Shown: positions 1 through 9,578 of the stretch, one piece after another
Layout of the letters: every line of letters starts with the position of its first letter
How positions within the stretch are numbered: the stretch's first letter is position 1
Notes under the pieces: generated by a model
What the model saw: only the letters and a program-made list of their open reading frames with translations
Told to the model about the DNA's origin: nothing
Databases searched by the model: none
Source of the DNA: Granulicella arctica
GTDB taxonomy: Bacteria > Acidobacteriota > Terriglobia > Terriglobales > Acidobacteriaceae
Length of the DNA: 64,000 nt
Reading direction: 5' to 3'
NCBI RefSeq assembly: GCF_013410065.1
Contig: NZ_JACCCW010000001.1
Coordinates: 1,793,187 to 1,857,186, forward strand
Position numbers and translations under genes: made by a program

Positions 1-70
1 GGTTGCCTTCGACGGCGAGGGCGGGAAGGGAGCACATGAGAAACAGGAAGACTGCCATGATCGATCGCAT
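1..70 (-). CDS. N-terminal fragment of a secreted protein, runs off the left edge
   Basis: Reading leftward from an ATG at 70 gives MRSIMAVFLFLMCSLPALAVEG, a short hydrophobic stretch followed by a small-residue cleavage site, which looks like a Sec signal peptide. A good Shine-Dalgarno (AAAGGAG, complement of about 77-83) lies at normal spacing before the ATG. Only about 23 codons are inside the window, so the mature protein and its function are unknown. A second in-frame ATG at 58 is less well placed relative to the ribosome binding site. Confidence 0.55.
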   Translation of the reverse strand, partial: MRSIMAVFLFLMCSLPALAVEGN

Positions 71-520
71 TACGTTCTCCTTTGGATACTGCATGGAGTG
101 AGCATAGGAGGAGCAATGACTGGATCGGCGGAGGGTAGGACAGTTTTTGCAGTGTCACAATGCTGTGGGGCAATCGAGCAGGCGTAGATTTCCCTTTCAT
201 GTGGTGGCTGATCCGTGCTATTCTTTCGATGTGCTCAGTTAAAACGAGCACGGGCATCGCAGGCAAAGACCCGGAATGGATTTGGGGTTTGGCCAGAGAC
301 TGCGAATGCCTTACCCACCGCAGACCTTCTTGCTCTTTGGAAGCCGCGCTGGTTGCTCTGGCTGGAAGGCCCGTCAACGGACGAGTCTCGCCGTGCAGCA
401 GCAGCGCTTCGACACAGATAAGCAATGCTGACTCAATGAATCCATGGTGCTTCGGCATCCCTGCGCCCCTACGTCTGCAACCTCGACGGACGCTTCATTC
501 AACACATTTAAGGAAAAACT
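71..520. other. 450-base region without a convincing gene
   Basis: Short open frames here have no ribosome binding site and no recognisable family, and look like chance frames. It must hold the divergent promoters of the leftward signal-peptide gene and the rightward RNA helicase. A small hairpin (GTGCTC 231-236 with GAGCAC 246-251) is visible. A long 5' leader for the helicase is possible but not shown. Confidence 0.4.
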
Positions 521-2044
521 TTGACCTCCGCAACTCTCGAACCACAGACTGCAATACAGCCAGAAGTGAGCACCAACCCTACCGGCCTTCCCCTCGTCAA
601 CGATGTTCAGTTCAATGATTTCAAGATCTCGGACTCGCTCAAGAGCCGCCTCGCGGCAGCGGGTTTCAAGACTCCCACTCCGGTGCAGGCGAAGGCGATT
701 CCGCCAGCGCTTGGAGGTGCGGACATCCTTGCTACGGCCTCGACCGGTACCGGCAAGACCCTCAGCTTCCTCATCCCGATGATCGAGCGCATGGATGCGA
801 ACTCGGTCCCCTCGACCCGCGGCAAGCGCGGCCCGATCCGCTCGCTGATCCTTCTCCCGACGCGTGAACTTGCGATGCAGGTTCTCGAGGCCTACGGCAA
901 GCTCGTCCCGGGCTCTCGCGGCGATGCGGTGCTGGTCTGCGGCGGTCTGTCGGAGAACACGCAGCTCGATCAGCTCGAGCGTGGACCTCGCCTTGTTGTT
1001 GCCACGCCGGGACGTCTTGAAGACTTCCTTCGCCGCCGCTCGATCAACCTGAGCGCGGTTGAGATGTTCGTTCTCGACGAGGTCGATCGGATGCTGGACA
1101 TGGGCTTCCTGCCTGCGATCCGCCGCATCGTCGGTGCGATCCCGAAGACCCGCCAGACGATGTGCTACTCGGCGACGCTGGATGCGAACATTCAGGAGAT
1201 CGTGCGCGACTACGTGACGAAGCCTGTCCGTATCGAGATTGGCTCGACCTCGAAGCCTTCAGACCGCGTCGAACTGCGCGTCTACACTGTGATGCAGGAT
1301 CAGAAGCTCGGCCTGCTGGACCAGATGCTGAAGCAGGAGGAGGGCACGTTCCTCGTCTTCTCGCGCACGAAGCATGGCGCGGATCGTATCAGCAAGAAGC
1401 TGGAGAAGCTCGGCCACGATGCCGATGTGATCCACGGCGACCGCTCACAGTCGCAGCGGACGGCGGCGCTGAAGGGCTTTGCCAATGGCAAGCACCGCGT
1501 ACTGGTCGCGACCGACGTTGCGGCACGCGGCATCGACGTCAACGACATCGCGCACGTCGTCAACTACGACCTGCCGAATGCTTCAGAGGACTTCGTGCAC
1601 CGTATCGGACGTACCGGCCGCGCAGGCAAGAAGGGCGTTGCGACGACCTTCGTGATGCCGCAGGAGCGGCACGATGCCCGTAAGCTCGAGCGCGAGCTGA
1701 AGATCAAGTTCGAGTGGCGCGAGGCCGATAAGAACCTTGAGAAGGAAGAGCGCAACAAGCCAGTCGATCTCAGCCAGTCCAACGATCTGATGCAGCTTGA
1801 GACGCGGTCGTGGAAGGGGAACGAGCCTGTCTCACCAATGACCCCGAACTCCCCCTACCGGTCGAACGGTAATGGTGGCGGCAATGGCGGTGGAAACGGT
1901 AGCGGCTTCCGCAACCGTGGCGGCAATGGCGGCGGGTATGCTGGCGGGCGCAACTCCGGCGGTCGTGGTCCTGGCGGAAACGGTCGCTCCAGCAGCAATC
2001 GTCCTGGCAGCAGCCGCTCCGGCCCAGCTCGCCGCGGTCAATAG
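521..2044 (+). CDS. DEAD-box ATP-dependent RNA helicase (RhlE-like)
   Basis: 507-residue RNA helicase that unwinds RNA duplexes at the cost of ATP, as expected in ribosome assembly, RNA decay or cold response. Visible motifs: a Q-motif near residues 48-61, Walker A ASTGTGKT (73-80), PTREL (113-117), motif II as DEVD instead of DEAD (186-189), SAT (217-219) and HRIGRTGRAG in the second RecA domain. From about residue 440 the tail is Gly/Asn/Arg rich with RGG-like repeats, typical of RNA-binding extensions. The start is TTG, preceded by AAGGAAAA; no better start fits the family's N-terminus. The gene is followed closely by a membrane transporter gene on the same strand. Confidence 0.93.
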   Translation: MTSATLEPQTAIQPEVSTNPTGLPLVNDVQFNDFKISDSLKSRLAAAGFKTPTPVQAKAIPPALGGADILATASTGTGKTLSFLIPMIERMDANSVPSTRGKRGPIRSLILLPTRELAMQVLEAYGKLVPGSRGDAVLVCGGLSENTQLDQLERGPRLVVATPGRLEDFLRRRSINLSAVEMFVLDEVDRMLDMGFLPAIRRIVGAIPKTRQTMCYSATLDANIQEIVRDYVTKPVRIEIGSTSKPSDRVELRVYTVMQDQKLGLLDQMLKQEEGTFLVFSRTKHGADRISKKLEKLGHDADVIHGDRSQSQRTAALKGFANGKHRVLVATDVAARGIDVNDIAHVVNYDLPNASEDFVHRIGRTGRAGKKGVATTFVMPQERHDARKLERELKIKFEWREADKNLEKEERNKPVDLSQSNDLMQLETRSWKGNEPVSPMTPNSPYRSNGNGGGNGGGNGSGFRNRGGNGGGYAGGRNSGGRGPGGNGRSSSNRPGSSRSGPARRGQ

Positions 2045-2123
2045 TTCGAAACCACCCGCTCCCCTCCGCGCGTCAACCAACGGCCGAGGGGAGCGGAGTT
2101 GTCTGTACACTTTTAGAAAAGCC

Positions 2124-2639
2124 ATGTCCGATGCTTTGCCCAATCTGAGCGAAATCGCCGAACTGGTCCACGACGACAAGAGCTTTGTGCTGCGGATTGT
2201 GCAGCCGGGCCTCGCCGGATTGATGGACGGCTCGGTTTCTACGCTTGCGCCGATCTTCGCGACTGCATTTGCGACGCATAACTCGCGTACCGTCTTCCTG
2301 ATCGGAGCGGCTTCGGCGGTGGGTGCGGGCATCTCGATGGCCTTCTCAGAGGGACTTTCGGACGATGGCGCGCTGACCGGCCGCGGGAATCCGATCTTTC
2401 GCGGCATCGTCACCGGCCTGATGACCTTCGTCGGCGGCTTTCTGCATACGCTTCCGTTTCTTATTTCGAACGTCCATACTGCGCTGACCTGGGCCTATGC
2501 GGTGGTTGGTGTGGAGCTGGTCGTCATTGCCCTAATCCGTCACCGCTACTTCAAGACCAGCTTCGCGCTCTCTTGTTTGCAGGTGATCGTCGGCGGCGGA
2601 CTGGTCTTCGCGGCGGGTGTGCTGATTGGACAGTCCTAA
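2124..2639 (+). CDS. VIT1/CCC1-family membrane protein (putative Fe/Mn transporter)
   Basis: 171-residue integral membrane protein. The segment VQPGLAGLMDGSVSTLAPIF resembles the first helix of VIT1/CCC1 proteins, which move ferrous iron or manganese across membranes; four to five hydrophobic segments follow, including one near 120-140 and one at the C-terminus. The chosen ATG lies 79 bases after the helicase stop; longer reading would run through the helicase's Gly-rich tail in another frame and is not credible. Substrate is inferred from the family only. No dedicated metal-binding domain is present, so this is the short form of the family. Confidence 0.7.
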   Translation: MSDALPNLSEIAELVHDDKSFVLRIVQPGLAGLMDGSVSTLAPIFATAFATHNSRTVFLIGAASAVGAGISMAFSEGLSDDGALTGRGNPIFRGIVTGLMTFVGGFLHTLPFLISNVHTALTWAYAVVGVELVVIALIRHRYFKTSFALSCLQVIVGGGLVFAAGVLIGQS

Positions 2640-2704
2640 CGCTCCGGCGTGCATCACCGAATCATCGTTTTAACATCGACATCTGATATTGATAGGAAAA
2701 CCAT

Positions 2705-4345
2705 ATGATCTCTGTCTCCAACGTCACTATGCGCTATGGCTCGAAGCTGCTCTTCGAGGACGTCTCCGTCACCTTCACCACGGGGCGCCGTTACGGCTTG
2801 ACCGGTCCTAACGGAGCCGGCAAGTCCACGTTTATGAAGTGCCTCACCGGCGAGATCGACGCGCAGAAGGGTACGGTCGTGCGTCCGAAGAAGATCGGCG
2901 TGCTCTCGCAGGACCAGTATGCGTTCGACGCGTACCGCGTGATCGACACGGTCATCATGGGCAACAAGCCCCTCTGGGCTGCGCTCGAAGAGCGGGAGAT
3001 TATCTACAACAAGGCCGAGATGACGGATGAGGACGGCTCGCGTCTGGGTGAGCTTGAGGGTATCGTCGGCGACGAGGACGGCTATGAGGCAGAGTCGAAC
3101 GCTGCTGTGCTGTTGCAGGGGCTCGACATTCCCGATGAGCTGCACGAGCGCAAGATGAGCGAGTTGCAGGGCGGCCAGAAGGTTCGCGTGCTGCTGGCGC
3201 AGGCGCTGTTCGGCAATCCGCAGGCGCTACTGCTGGACGAGCCTACGAACTATCTCGACCTTGAGTCGATCCACTGGTTGCAGGACTTTCTGGTGCGCTA
3301 CAACGGCACCGTCATCACGATCTCGCATGATCGGCACTTCCTCAACAACGTCTGCACGCACATTGCGGACATCGACTACGAGACGATCATCACCTACAAC
3401 GGTGGCTATGACGACATGGTCTTCCAGAAGACCAGCGTCCGTACCCGTATCGAGAGCCAGAATGAGCAGCGCGAGAAGAAGATCGCGCAGTTGAACGACT
3501 TCATCGCGCGATTCTCTGCCGGTACGCGGTCGAGCCAGGTGAACTCGCGTAAGAAGGAGGTCGAGCGGCTGGCGACGAGTGAGCTGGCACGGTCCAACAT
3601 TGCGCGTCCGTTCATCAGCTTCAAGATGGAACGGCCTTCGGGCAAAAACGTGCTTGAGTTCGAGAAGGTCAACAAGAGCTACGAGCAGAAGGATGGCAAA
3701 ACGGAGCACGTGATCAACAACTTCACTGCTGCTGTTGTGAGCCGTGGCGACAAGGTTATCCTGATGGGCCGTAACGGGCAAGGGAAGACCACGCTGCTGA
3801 AGGCGTTGCTGGCGAATGGACCGGGCATCGAGGAGAAGGACGTCTCGATCGACTCCGGTGCCGTGAAGTGGGGCCACGAAGTCTCGATCGGTTACTTTGC
3901 GCAGGATCACAAGGGCTCGATTCAGCTTGGCATGACGGCGAGCGACTGGCTGCACCAGTTCGATCCGCAGGCGACGAAGGAAGACATTCGCGGCATCCTC
4001 GGGCAGATGTTGTTCAAGGGCGAAGAGGGTCTGAAGAAGACCGATGCGCTCTCCGGAGGCGAGGCGGCACGGCTGCTGTTCTGCAAGATCATGTTGCAGA
4101 AGCCGAATGTGCTGGTGCTCGACGAGCCGACGAACCACCTGGATCTGGAGAGCATCAACGCACTCAACCAGGCGATTCAGAAGTACGAAGGGACCGTCTT
4201 CCTGGTCACGCACGACCAGGACCTGATCGAAGAGGCAGGGACGCGTATCTGGCACTTCGAGGGCGGCCCGACGGACTTCCACATCACCGACCACAAGGGT
4301 CCATACGAGGAGTACCAGCAGCAGTTGGCGATCTCCGCGAAGTAG
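2705..4345 (+). CDS. ABC-F family ATPase, YbiT-like
   Basis: 546-residue soluble protein with two ABC ATPase domains in one chain and no membrane segment, the hallmark of ABC-F translation factors that act on the ribosome. The first Walker A is GPNGAGKST (34-42) with signature LQGGQ near 154; the second is GRNGQGKTT with signature LSGGE. Both Walker B regions read LLLDEPTNYLDL and LVLDEPTNHLDL. The sequence follows E. coli YbiT closely across its length (for example AFDAYRVIDTVIMG and the TNHLDLESINALN region). The start ATG is right for the family (MISVSNVTMRYGSK). A strong terminator follows at 4362-4409. Confidence 0.93.
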   Translation: MISVSNVTMRYGSKLLFEDVSVTFTTGRRYGLTGPNGAGKSTFMKCLTGEIDAQKGTVVRPKKIGVLSQDQYAFDAYRVIDTVIMGNKPLWAALEEREIIYNKAEMTDEDGSRLGELEGIVGDEDGYEAESNAAVLLQGLDIPDELHERKMSELQGGQKVRVLLAQALFGNPQALLLDEPTNYLDLESIHWLQDFLVRYNGTVITISHDRHFLNNVCTHIADIDYETIITYNGGYDDMVFQKTSVRTRIESQNEQREKKIAQLNDFIARFSAGTRSSQVNSRKKEVERLATSELARSNIARPFISFKMERPSGKNVLEFEKVNKSYEQKDGKTEHVINNFTAAVVSRGDKVILMGRNGQGKTTLLKALLANGPGIEEKDVSIDSGAVKWGHEVSIGYFAQDHKGSIQLGMTASDWLHQFDPQATKEDIRGILGQMLFKGEEGLKKTDALSGGEAARLLFCKIMLQKPNVLVLDEPTNHLDLESINALNQAIQKYEGTVFLVTHDQDLIEEAGTRIWHFEGGPTDFHITDHKGPYEEYQQQLAISAK

Positions 4346-4361
4346 TTTCATCACAGAAGAG

Positions 4362-4409
4362 GGCCTCGCCGTTGCCTGTCGGATCGTGCAACGGTGGGGC
4401 CTTTTGTTT
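4362..4409 (+). terminator. Intrinsic terminator after the ABC-F gene
   Basis: A 14-base stem (4362-4375 with 4388-4401, one G-U type mismatch) is followed directly by TTTTGTTT. It ends the ABC-F transcript before the DUF2237 gene. Confidence 0.85.
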
Positions 4410-4461
4410 GCCGCAAATCTGTATCATGGTGTTGCAGCAGGAAGTGAAGGAACAAGACACC

Positions 4462-4863
4462 ATGCCTACCGTCGAACCGCACAAAGCCCAGGGTAAAAAT
4501 GTTCTCGGTCAGCCGCTTGCTACCTGCGGCTGCGAGCCAATGACCGGTTTCTACCGTACCGGCTGCTGTGAGACTGGTCCGGACGACCACGGCGTCCACA
4601 CCATTTGCTGCGTCGTCGATGCGCCCTTTCTCGAAGCCTCGAAGGCGCTTGGCAACGATCTCAGCACGCCGATGCCGCAGTTTGGCTTCGACGGACTCCG
4701 GCCCGGCGACCGCTGGTGCGTCTGCGCGGCGCGTTGGTTGCAGGTGCAGCAGGCGGGAGCGGCGTGCCCGATCATCCTCGAAGCGACCCACGAGGCGACG
4801 CTGAAGATCGTTCCTTTTGAATTACTTATCCAGTACGCGGTCATCCCCGACCAGCTGCACTGA
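4462..4863 (+). CDS. DUF2237 family protein
   Basis: 133-residue soluble protein matching the DUF2237 family: KNVLGQPLATCGCEPMTGFYR near the N-terminus, a cysteine-rich centre (GCCETG, ICCVV) and the core FGFDGLRPGDRWCVCAARW. The family has no established function; the conserved cysteines suggest metal binding or redox chemistry, which is inference. The ATG at 4462 is chosen because conservation begins just after it, and longer frames overlap the preceding ABC-F gene. It stands alone between a terminator and the large Oar-like receptor gene. Confidence 0.85.
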   Translation: MPTVEPHKAQGKNVLGQPLATCGCEPMTGFYRTGCCETGPDDHGVHTICCVVDAPFLEASKALGNDLSTPMPQFGFDGLRPGDRWCVCAARWLQVQQAGAACPIILEATHEATLKIVPFELLIQYAVIPDQLH

Positions 4864-5097
4864 GCAAAGGCAAGGGCGCACCGAGGTAGCGAAACCTGCT
4901 TTCCCTGCCTTCATTAGCAATTTTCTTGACTTCGAGTACAGCATCGTTCAATCTCTAGGGTATACAAACCTAAAGTGCTGGCCGTACTCGAACCACCACC
5001 CATCCGTGGATGGTGAACACCCTACACTGGCAGCCAGCCCTCTCGTTCACACACCGCATTTTATCTTCGGTGTTTATCCGTTAGGAGCCCAGTCTTC

Positions 5098-8000
5098 ATG
5101 TGTACAACTTCTGTCAGTAAACGGCTGTATATGTTCGCGTCCACCGCGCTGCTTGCCTTTGCCGCGGTTCTCCCTTCTCATGCTCAAAATGCTGCTCTCG
5201 GCAACATCGCCGGGGATGTTCGTGACACAGCAGGTGCGGTTATTCCCGGCGCCACAGTCGTTATTACCAATGTTGGCACCGGAGCTTCGCGCACCATCAC
5301 GACGAACGGAGAAGGCCACTACGCTGCAACCTTCCTCCAGCCCGGCCAGTATGAGGTCATCCTCGGCGGAGGCTCCTTCGGTAAGGTCGACCAGAAGAAT
5401 GTCGCTGTCACCGTCGGCGGCACCGTTACCGTCGATGCGACTCTGCATACCGCTGACGTGACCACCAGCGTTGTTGTTACCACTGAAGCTCCGCTGATCG
5501 AGACCGATAGGGTCGCCGCCAGCCAGGTGGTCTCTGAGGTGCTTGTCAGCAACCTTCCTGTCAACGGTCGCCGCTTCGATAATTTTGTTCTCCTCACCCC
5601 CAACGTTGTCCCCGACGGCAACACGGGGCTCATCAGCTTCCGCGGCATCTCAGGTATCTATAACTCCAATCTGGTTGACGGAGCCAACAACAATCAGGCC
5701 TTCTTCTCCGAGGCCCGTGGCCGGTCCATCGGCGCCCCCTATGTCTATCCGATTGATTCGATCAAGGAGTTTTCCTCCGAGAATACGGGCTACTCCGCCG
5801 AGTTTGGTCAGGCTGCTGGCGGTATCATCAACGCCATCACCAAGTCCGGCACCAACGGCACCCACGGCGACATCTACGAGTACTACCGCACCCCTGGTTA
5901 CAACGCTATTGATCCCCAGACCAAGGCCAAGCCCGTCAAGGTCCAGCATCAGTTCGGTGGCTCCATCGGTGGTCCCATCATCAAGGACAAGCTCTTCTAC
6001 CACTTCACCTATGATGGTTACCGTAAGGTCACTCCCATTACCTATCTCTCCGGCTATACGACGGCCACGCAGAGCGTCAATGATCTGACTGCTCTCTGCG
6101 ATCAGCGTACCTCTAGCTATCTCACCCGTGGTGCTGCCATTTATCCCAGCAGCATCCCCGGCGTCACTCCCGCGCAATGCTCTGCGGCCATTACCTTCTT
6201 GCAGACCAAGCAGCTCGGAACCTTTGGCCGCAACGTCAAGCAGGATATCTTCTTCCCTCGTATCGACTATCAGGTAACCCCGAAGACACATCTCTCCGCC
6301 AGCTTCCTGTGGGAGAACTTCCATCAGCCCAACGGCTACAACACGGCCACTACTGTCACCAGCGGCGGCGTCAGCCAGAACGGTACCGCGGACTTCCACG
6401 AGCGCTTCCTTGTCGCCAACGCCGAGACTGTCCTTACCGCTCGCTCTGCCAACGTCGTCCACTTCCAATGGTCACGCGACCTTGAGACGGATACGACCAA
6501 TACCGGCGGTCCTGCCATGTCGATCTCGAATATCGCTGCATATGGCGAGACCAATGCTCTGCCCCGCGGCGCATTTCCTGACGAACACCGTTGGCAGATT
6601 ACCGACATCTACTCAATTGTCCTTGGCAAGCACTCGCTCAAAATCGGTGGTGATGTCAACCTGATCCACGAGCAGATTCAGAACCTCTTCCAGGGCGATG
6701 GTGCTTTCACCTATGGCACCGGAACCTCCGAGTTCAACTTCGCGAACTGGATTCAGGACGTCTATCAGGTCAATGGCGGACGCCACTACAACTCCTTCAC
6801 CCAGGTGAACGATCCCATCACTCACACCGGTGCCGATGACTTCTGGAACCAGGACATCGATGGCTTTATCGAAGACTCCTGGAAGATTGCTCCGAAATTT
6901 CTCCTCTCTCTCGGAGCGCGCTATGACGTTCAGCTTGTCCCGCAACCCGACAAGCCGAATACCACCTCATCCGTCGCCCAGCTCTACACGACGACGATCA
7001 ACAACTACAAGGGGATGATTCAGCCGCGCGTTGGCTTCGCCTGGAATCCGAACGAGGGTACCGTCGTTCGTGGCGGCTACGGTAGCTTCTACGGTCTCAA
7101 CTCCAACTCCACCTACTACACGCAGCGGCGCGAGAACGGCGTATATCAGCAGCAGTTCAACGTAAGCGCGCTGGCGAATCCCAACACCCCCTACGTCAAC
7201 AACACCACTACTGCTTCGGGACAGCCGAATCGGACCTTCCAGCAGTCAGGCACTTATGCTGCGAATGCGCCGCAGGGAGGAATTCCCGAGTTCACGCCTC
7301 CCGGCCCGGCTCCTGTCAACCAGGTCACCGGCGTGGCCACTCCGGCGGTCAATACAGGTCTCTCTCTTGGAACGATCAGTGCTCGTGGCCTCGATCCCAA
7401 TTTCAAGAACCCTGAGTCAATGTCCTGGGATCTTACCGTGGAGCAGCAGCTCCCGCTCCACACGACCCTTACTGTGGGTTACGTTGGCAACCGGGGCCTT
7501 CGTCTCCCCGTTTTCGTCGATACCAACGTCGATCCGACATCCGCCGTTACCAACAACTACACCTTCCTTCCTGCGGGAGGCACTGCACAGATCGTTTCGG
7601 TTCCCTTCTACAAAGCACGCCTCTCAACCAACACTGGCTCTGTGCTCACCGGTTTCTCCGACGTCAACAGCAACTATCACTCGTTGGCGACGACAGTTCG
7701 CAAGCCCATCAGCCATGGCGTCGAGATTCTCGCCAACTACACATGGTCCAAGGCCATGGATGGCGGCCAGGTCTCTGGCGTCAACGGTACCTTTAACGGC
7801 ACCGATACTCCCATCGACCCCTTCGCCCGCGGTAAGCGTAGTGGCCGTAGCGCCGAGTATGCCCGCTCTGATATTGACGAACGCGGCCGCTTCGTGGGAT
7901 CGATTGTTGCCTCCCCCACCATCGATCGCGTAGTCGACAACAAATATGCACGCTACGCCTTCAATGGCTTCACCGTCTCAGGTAGCCTCACCGCACAGAC

Positions 8001-8457
8001 CGGACAGCCACTCACCGGCTTCATGGCCAGTGGCCCAGTTTCGAAGATCGGCGACGGTGGCCTCTCCGGGGCTGAACTCTCTCTCTTCAACTCTGGTACG
8101 AATGGACGCGTCCCCGATGCGGTGGCTCACCGCAACTCCTTTACCGGCCCCGGCATTCACAATGTCGATGCCCGCATCTCGCGTGACTTTACTATTCACA
8201 ATGCCATCAAACTACAGCTCTTCGCCGAGGCGTTCAACCTCGCCAACCACAAGAACATCCTCAGCGTTTCCACCAACCTGTATACCTATGCAGCTGCTGG
8301 TGCTGCCTATAACGGCGGTACCTGCCCTACAAACGCGACCGCTGGCTGCATCGTTCCGCTGGCTGCCAGCTCGCTGATCTTCGCTGCACCAACCAGCACC
8401 AGCAGTGTGCTTTATGGTCCTCGACAGATTCAGCTAACCGGCAAGCTGTTCTTCTAA
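5098..8457 (+). CDS. Oar-like TonB-dependent receptor with carboxypeptidase-regulatory-like domain
   Basis: 1119-residue outer-membrane protein. Residues 1-29 form a Sec signal peptide ending PSHAQ. About 33-115 is a beta-sandwich of the carboxypeptidase-regulatory type (GNIAGDVRDTAGAVIPGATVVITNVGTG), then a plug region (about 130-270, with LPVNGRRFDNFVLLTPNV and EFGQAAGGIINAITKSGTN), then a long beta-barrel ending in phenylalanine (TGKLFF), the usual outer-membrane signal. Such Oar-type receptors are strongly expanded in Acidobacteriota; the ligand is unknown and may be a carbohydrate or peptide. A Shine-Dalgarno (TTAGGAG) precedes the ATG, and a strong terminator follows 23 bases after the stop. 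Confidence 0.93.
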   Translation: MCTTSVSKRLYMFASTALLAFAAVLPSHAQNAALGNIAGDVRDTAGAVIPGATVVITNVGTGASRTITTNGEGHYAATFLQPGQYEVILGGGSFGKVDQKNVAVTVGGTVTVDATLHTADVTTSVVVTTEAPLIETDRVAASQVVSEVLVSNLPVNGRRFDNFVLLTPNVVPDGNTGLISFRGISGIYNSNLVDGANNNQAFFSEARGRSIGAPYVYPIDSIKEFSSENTGYSAEFGQAAGGIINAITKSGTNGTHGDIYEYYRTPGYNAIDPQTKAKPVKVQHQFGGSIGGPIIKDKLFYHFTYDGYRKVTPITYLSGYTTATQSVNDLTALCDQRTSSYLTRGAAIYPSSIPGVTPAQCSAAITFLQTKQLGTFGRNVKQDIFFPRIDYQVTPKTHLSASFLWENFHQPNGYNTATTVTSGGVSQNGTADFHERFLVANAETVLTARSANVVHFQWSRDLETDTTNTGGPAMSISNIAAYGETNALPRGAFPDEHRWQITDIYSIVLGKHSLKIGGDVNLIHEQIQNLFQGDGAFTYGTGTSEFNFANWIQDVYQVNGGRHYNSFTQVNDPITHTGADDFWNQDIDGFIEDSWKIAPKFLLSLGARYDVQLVPQPDKPNTTSSVAQLYTTTINNYKGMIQPRVGFAWNPNEGTVVRGGYGSFYGLNSNSTYYTQRRENGVYQQQFNVSALANPNTPYVNNTTTASGQPNRTFQQSGTYAANAPQGGIPEFTPPGPAPVNQVTGVATPAVNTGLSLGTISARGLDPNFKNPESMSWDLTVEQQLPLHTTLTVGYVGNRGLRLPVFVDTNVDPTSAVTNNYTFLPAGGTAQIVSVPFYKARLSTNTGSVLTGFSDVNSNYHSLATTVRKPISHGVEILANYTWSKAMDGGQVSGVNGTFNGTDTPIDPFARGKRSGRSAEYARSDIDERGRFVGSIVASPTIDRVVDNKYARYAFNGFTVSGSLTAQTGQPLTGFMASGPVSKIGDGGLSGAELSLFNSGTNGRVPDAVAHRNSFTGPGIHNVDARISRDFTIHNAIKLQLFAEAFNLANHKNILSVSTNLYTYAAAGAAYNGGTCPTNATAGCIVPLAASSLIFAAPTSTSSVLYGPRQIQLTGKLFF

Positions 8458-8480
8458 CCCTCTCAACCCAAGCACTCGAA

Positions 8481-8510
8481 GCGGCCCCGGAACTCCGGGG
8501 CCGCTTTTTT
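8481..8510 (+). terminator. Strong intrinsic terminator after the Oar-like gene
   Basis: GCGGCCCCGGA-ACT-CCGGGGCCGC stem followed by six T residues. Confidence 0.95.
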
Positions 8511-8604
8511 ATTAAAGTAAGCCCGATGGAACGTCTGAACTGCTCCATCAGGCTCTCAACTGCTGCCCGCAGACGAGTGAAATAGAAAATGAGAATGTAA
8601 GAGA

Positions 8605-8681
8605 TGGTGCGCCCGAGAAGATTCGAACTTCTGACCTACAGCTTCGGAGGCTGCCGCTCTATCCAGCTGAGCTACGGGCGC
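8605..8681 (-). tRNA. tRNA-Arg (anticodon CCG), CCA encoded
   Basis: The complementary strand folds as a full cloverleaf: acceptor GCGCCCG/CGGGCGC, D-stem GCTC/GAGC, anticodon stem GCAGC/GCTGT with loop CTCCGAA, five-base variable loop AGGTC, T-arm AGAAG-TTCGAAT-CTTCT, discriminator A and an encoded CCA (8605-8607). The anticodon CCG reads codon CGG (Arg). The body without CCA is 74 bases, 8608-8681. Confidence 0.97.
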
Positions 8682-8738
8682 GTACCTTAAGCGTAGCACG
8701 ACCGCAACCGCCACGAAACCGAAAGAGAGATCATCATC

Positions 8739-9296
8739 ATGTTTGTCCGCTCGTTTACTGCATTTGCCTGTAGTCTCCTTCTGACCACCGCAGGTCTCGC
8801 CCAGATGGGCGATATGCCTGGGATGAAGGCTGATTCGTCCAAGACGCTTCCCAGCCCTCCCGCCAAGGCTGCCGTGATGTTGAGCGGCAAGTCTGTCACC
8901 ATCGACTACAACAGCCCGCACATCCGTGGCCGCAAGATCATCGGTGGCCTCGTCCCTTACGGCCAGGTCTGGCGCACGGGAGCGAACCCTGCGACGACGC
9001 TGAAGACGGCCGTGAACCTCAAGATTGGGACGTTGGATGTTCCTGCCGGCACCTACACCATCTACACGCTCCCCAACGCGGACAAGTGGCTGCTCATCGT
9101 CAACAAGCAGACCGGCCAGTGGGGAACGGAGTACAGCGAGGGCCAGGATCTGGGTCGCACGCCGCTGACCGGTAAGACGTTGAGCGCGCCGCAGGAGGTC
9201 ATGTCGATCTCGTTCGAGCACACGTCAGGAGCTTCTACCGAGCTGCATATCAAGTGGGAGACGACCGACGAGTTCGTCAAGGTAACAGCAGAATAA
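8739..9296 (+). CDS. Secreted DUF2911 family protein
   Basis: 185 residues with a signal peptide (about 1-21, ending TAGLAQ). The mature part carries the DUF2911 signature: SGKSVTIDYNSPHIRGRKIIGGLVPYGQVWRTGANPATTLKT, then GTLDVPAGTYTIYTLP and the DKWLLIVNKQTGQWG block. These are periplasmic or secreted beta-rich proteins common in Acidobacteriota and Bacteroidota without a proven activity. The gene lies just upstream of and opposite to the tRNA-Arg gene and converges on the gcv cluster with a gap of only three bases. Confidence 0.88.
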   Translation: MFVRSFTAFACSLLLTTAGLAQMGDMPGMKADSSKTLPSPPAKAAVMLSGKSVTIDYNSPHIRGRKIIGGLVPYGQVWRTGANPATTLKTAVNLKIGTLDVPAGTYTIYTLPNADKWLLIVNKQTGQWGTEYSEGQDLGRTPLTGKTLSAPQEVMSISFEHTSGASTELHIKWETTDEFVKVTAE

Positions 9297-9299
9297 GGG

Positions 9300-9578
9300 C
9301 TAGCGCGAGGCAGATTCGCGATGGTCGCGCTCCTCGCGCAGCTTCTCCATCACGGAGGACACCAGCTCCTTCGCTCCGTTGATATTTTTTATGACAGATT
9401 GCAGGTCGAGCGCCGGGACCGCCGGGTTCCGTGCGCTTTGGCAGTAGACGCCGTGCTGTCTGATGAGGATCAGCGCATCCGTTAGCGCATCCATGGTGAC
9501 GGCGAGCCTGCCCCGTGCCTCGCCCATCATGAACTCGTGCTTTTCGAGCTCCTGCTGCCGGTCATAGAAGACGGACAT
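9300..9578 (-). CDS. Small unknown protein at the end of the gcv cluster
   Basis: 92 residues, acidic-helical, with no recognised domain. It looks like an all-helical protein (MSVFYDRQQELEKHEFMMGE and ELVSSVMEKLREERDHRE are amphipathic). Its ATG abuts the gcvPB stop codon without a gap, so it is almost certainly co-transcribed with and translationally tied to gcvPB. It ends three bases from the convergent DUF2911 gene. No function can be assigned; it is not one of the known glycine-cleavage proteins. Confidence 0.7.
   Translation of the reverse strand: MSVFYDRQQELEKHEFMMGEARGRLAVTMDALTDALILIRQHGVYCQSARNPAVPALDLQSVIKNINGAKELVSSVMEKLREERDHRESASR

Noticed and set aside
160..618. Open frame of 152 codons upstream of and overlapping the RNA helicase
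   Set aside because: No ribosome site, no recognisable family, and it runs into the helicase in another frame; a chance frame in GC-rich DNA.
8556..9221. Minus-strand frame of 221 codons spanning the tRNA-Arg gene and the DUF2911 gene
   Set aside because: It reads through a tRNA (giving the tell-tale PVAQLDRAAASEAVGQKFESSRAHH) and antisense to a clear secreted protein; a known false-ORF artefact.
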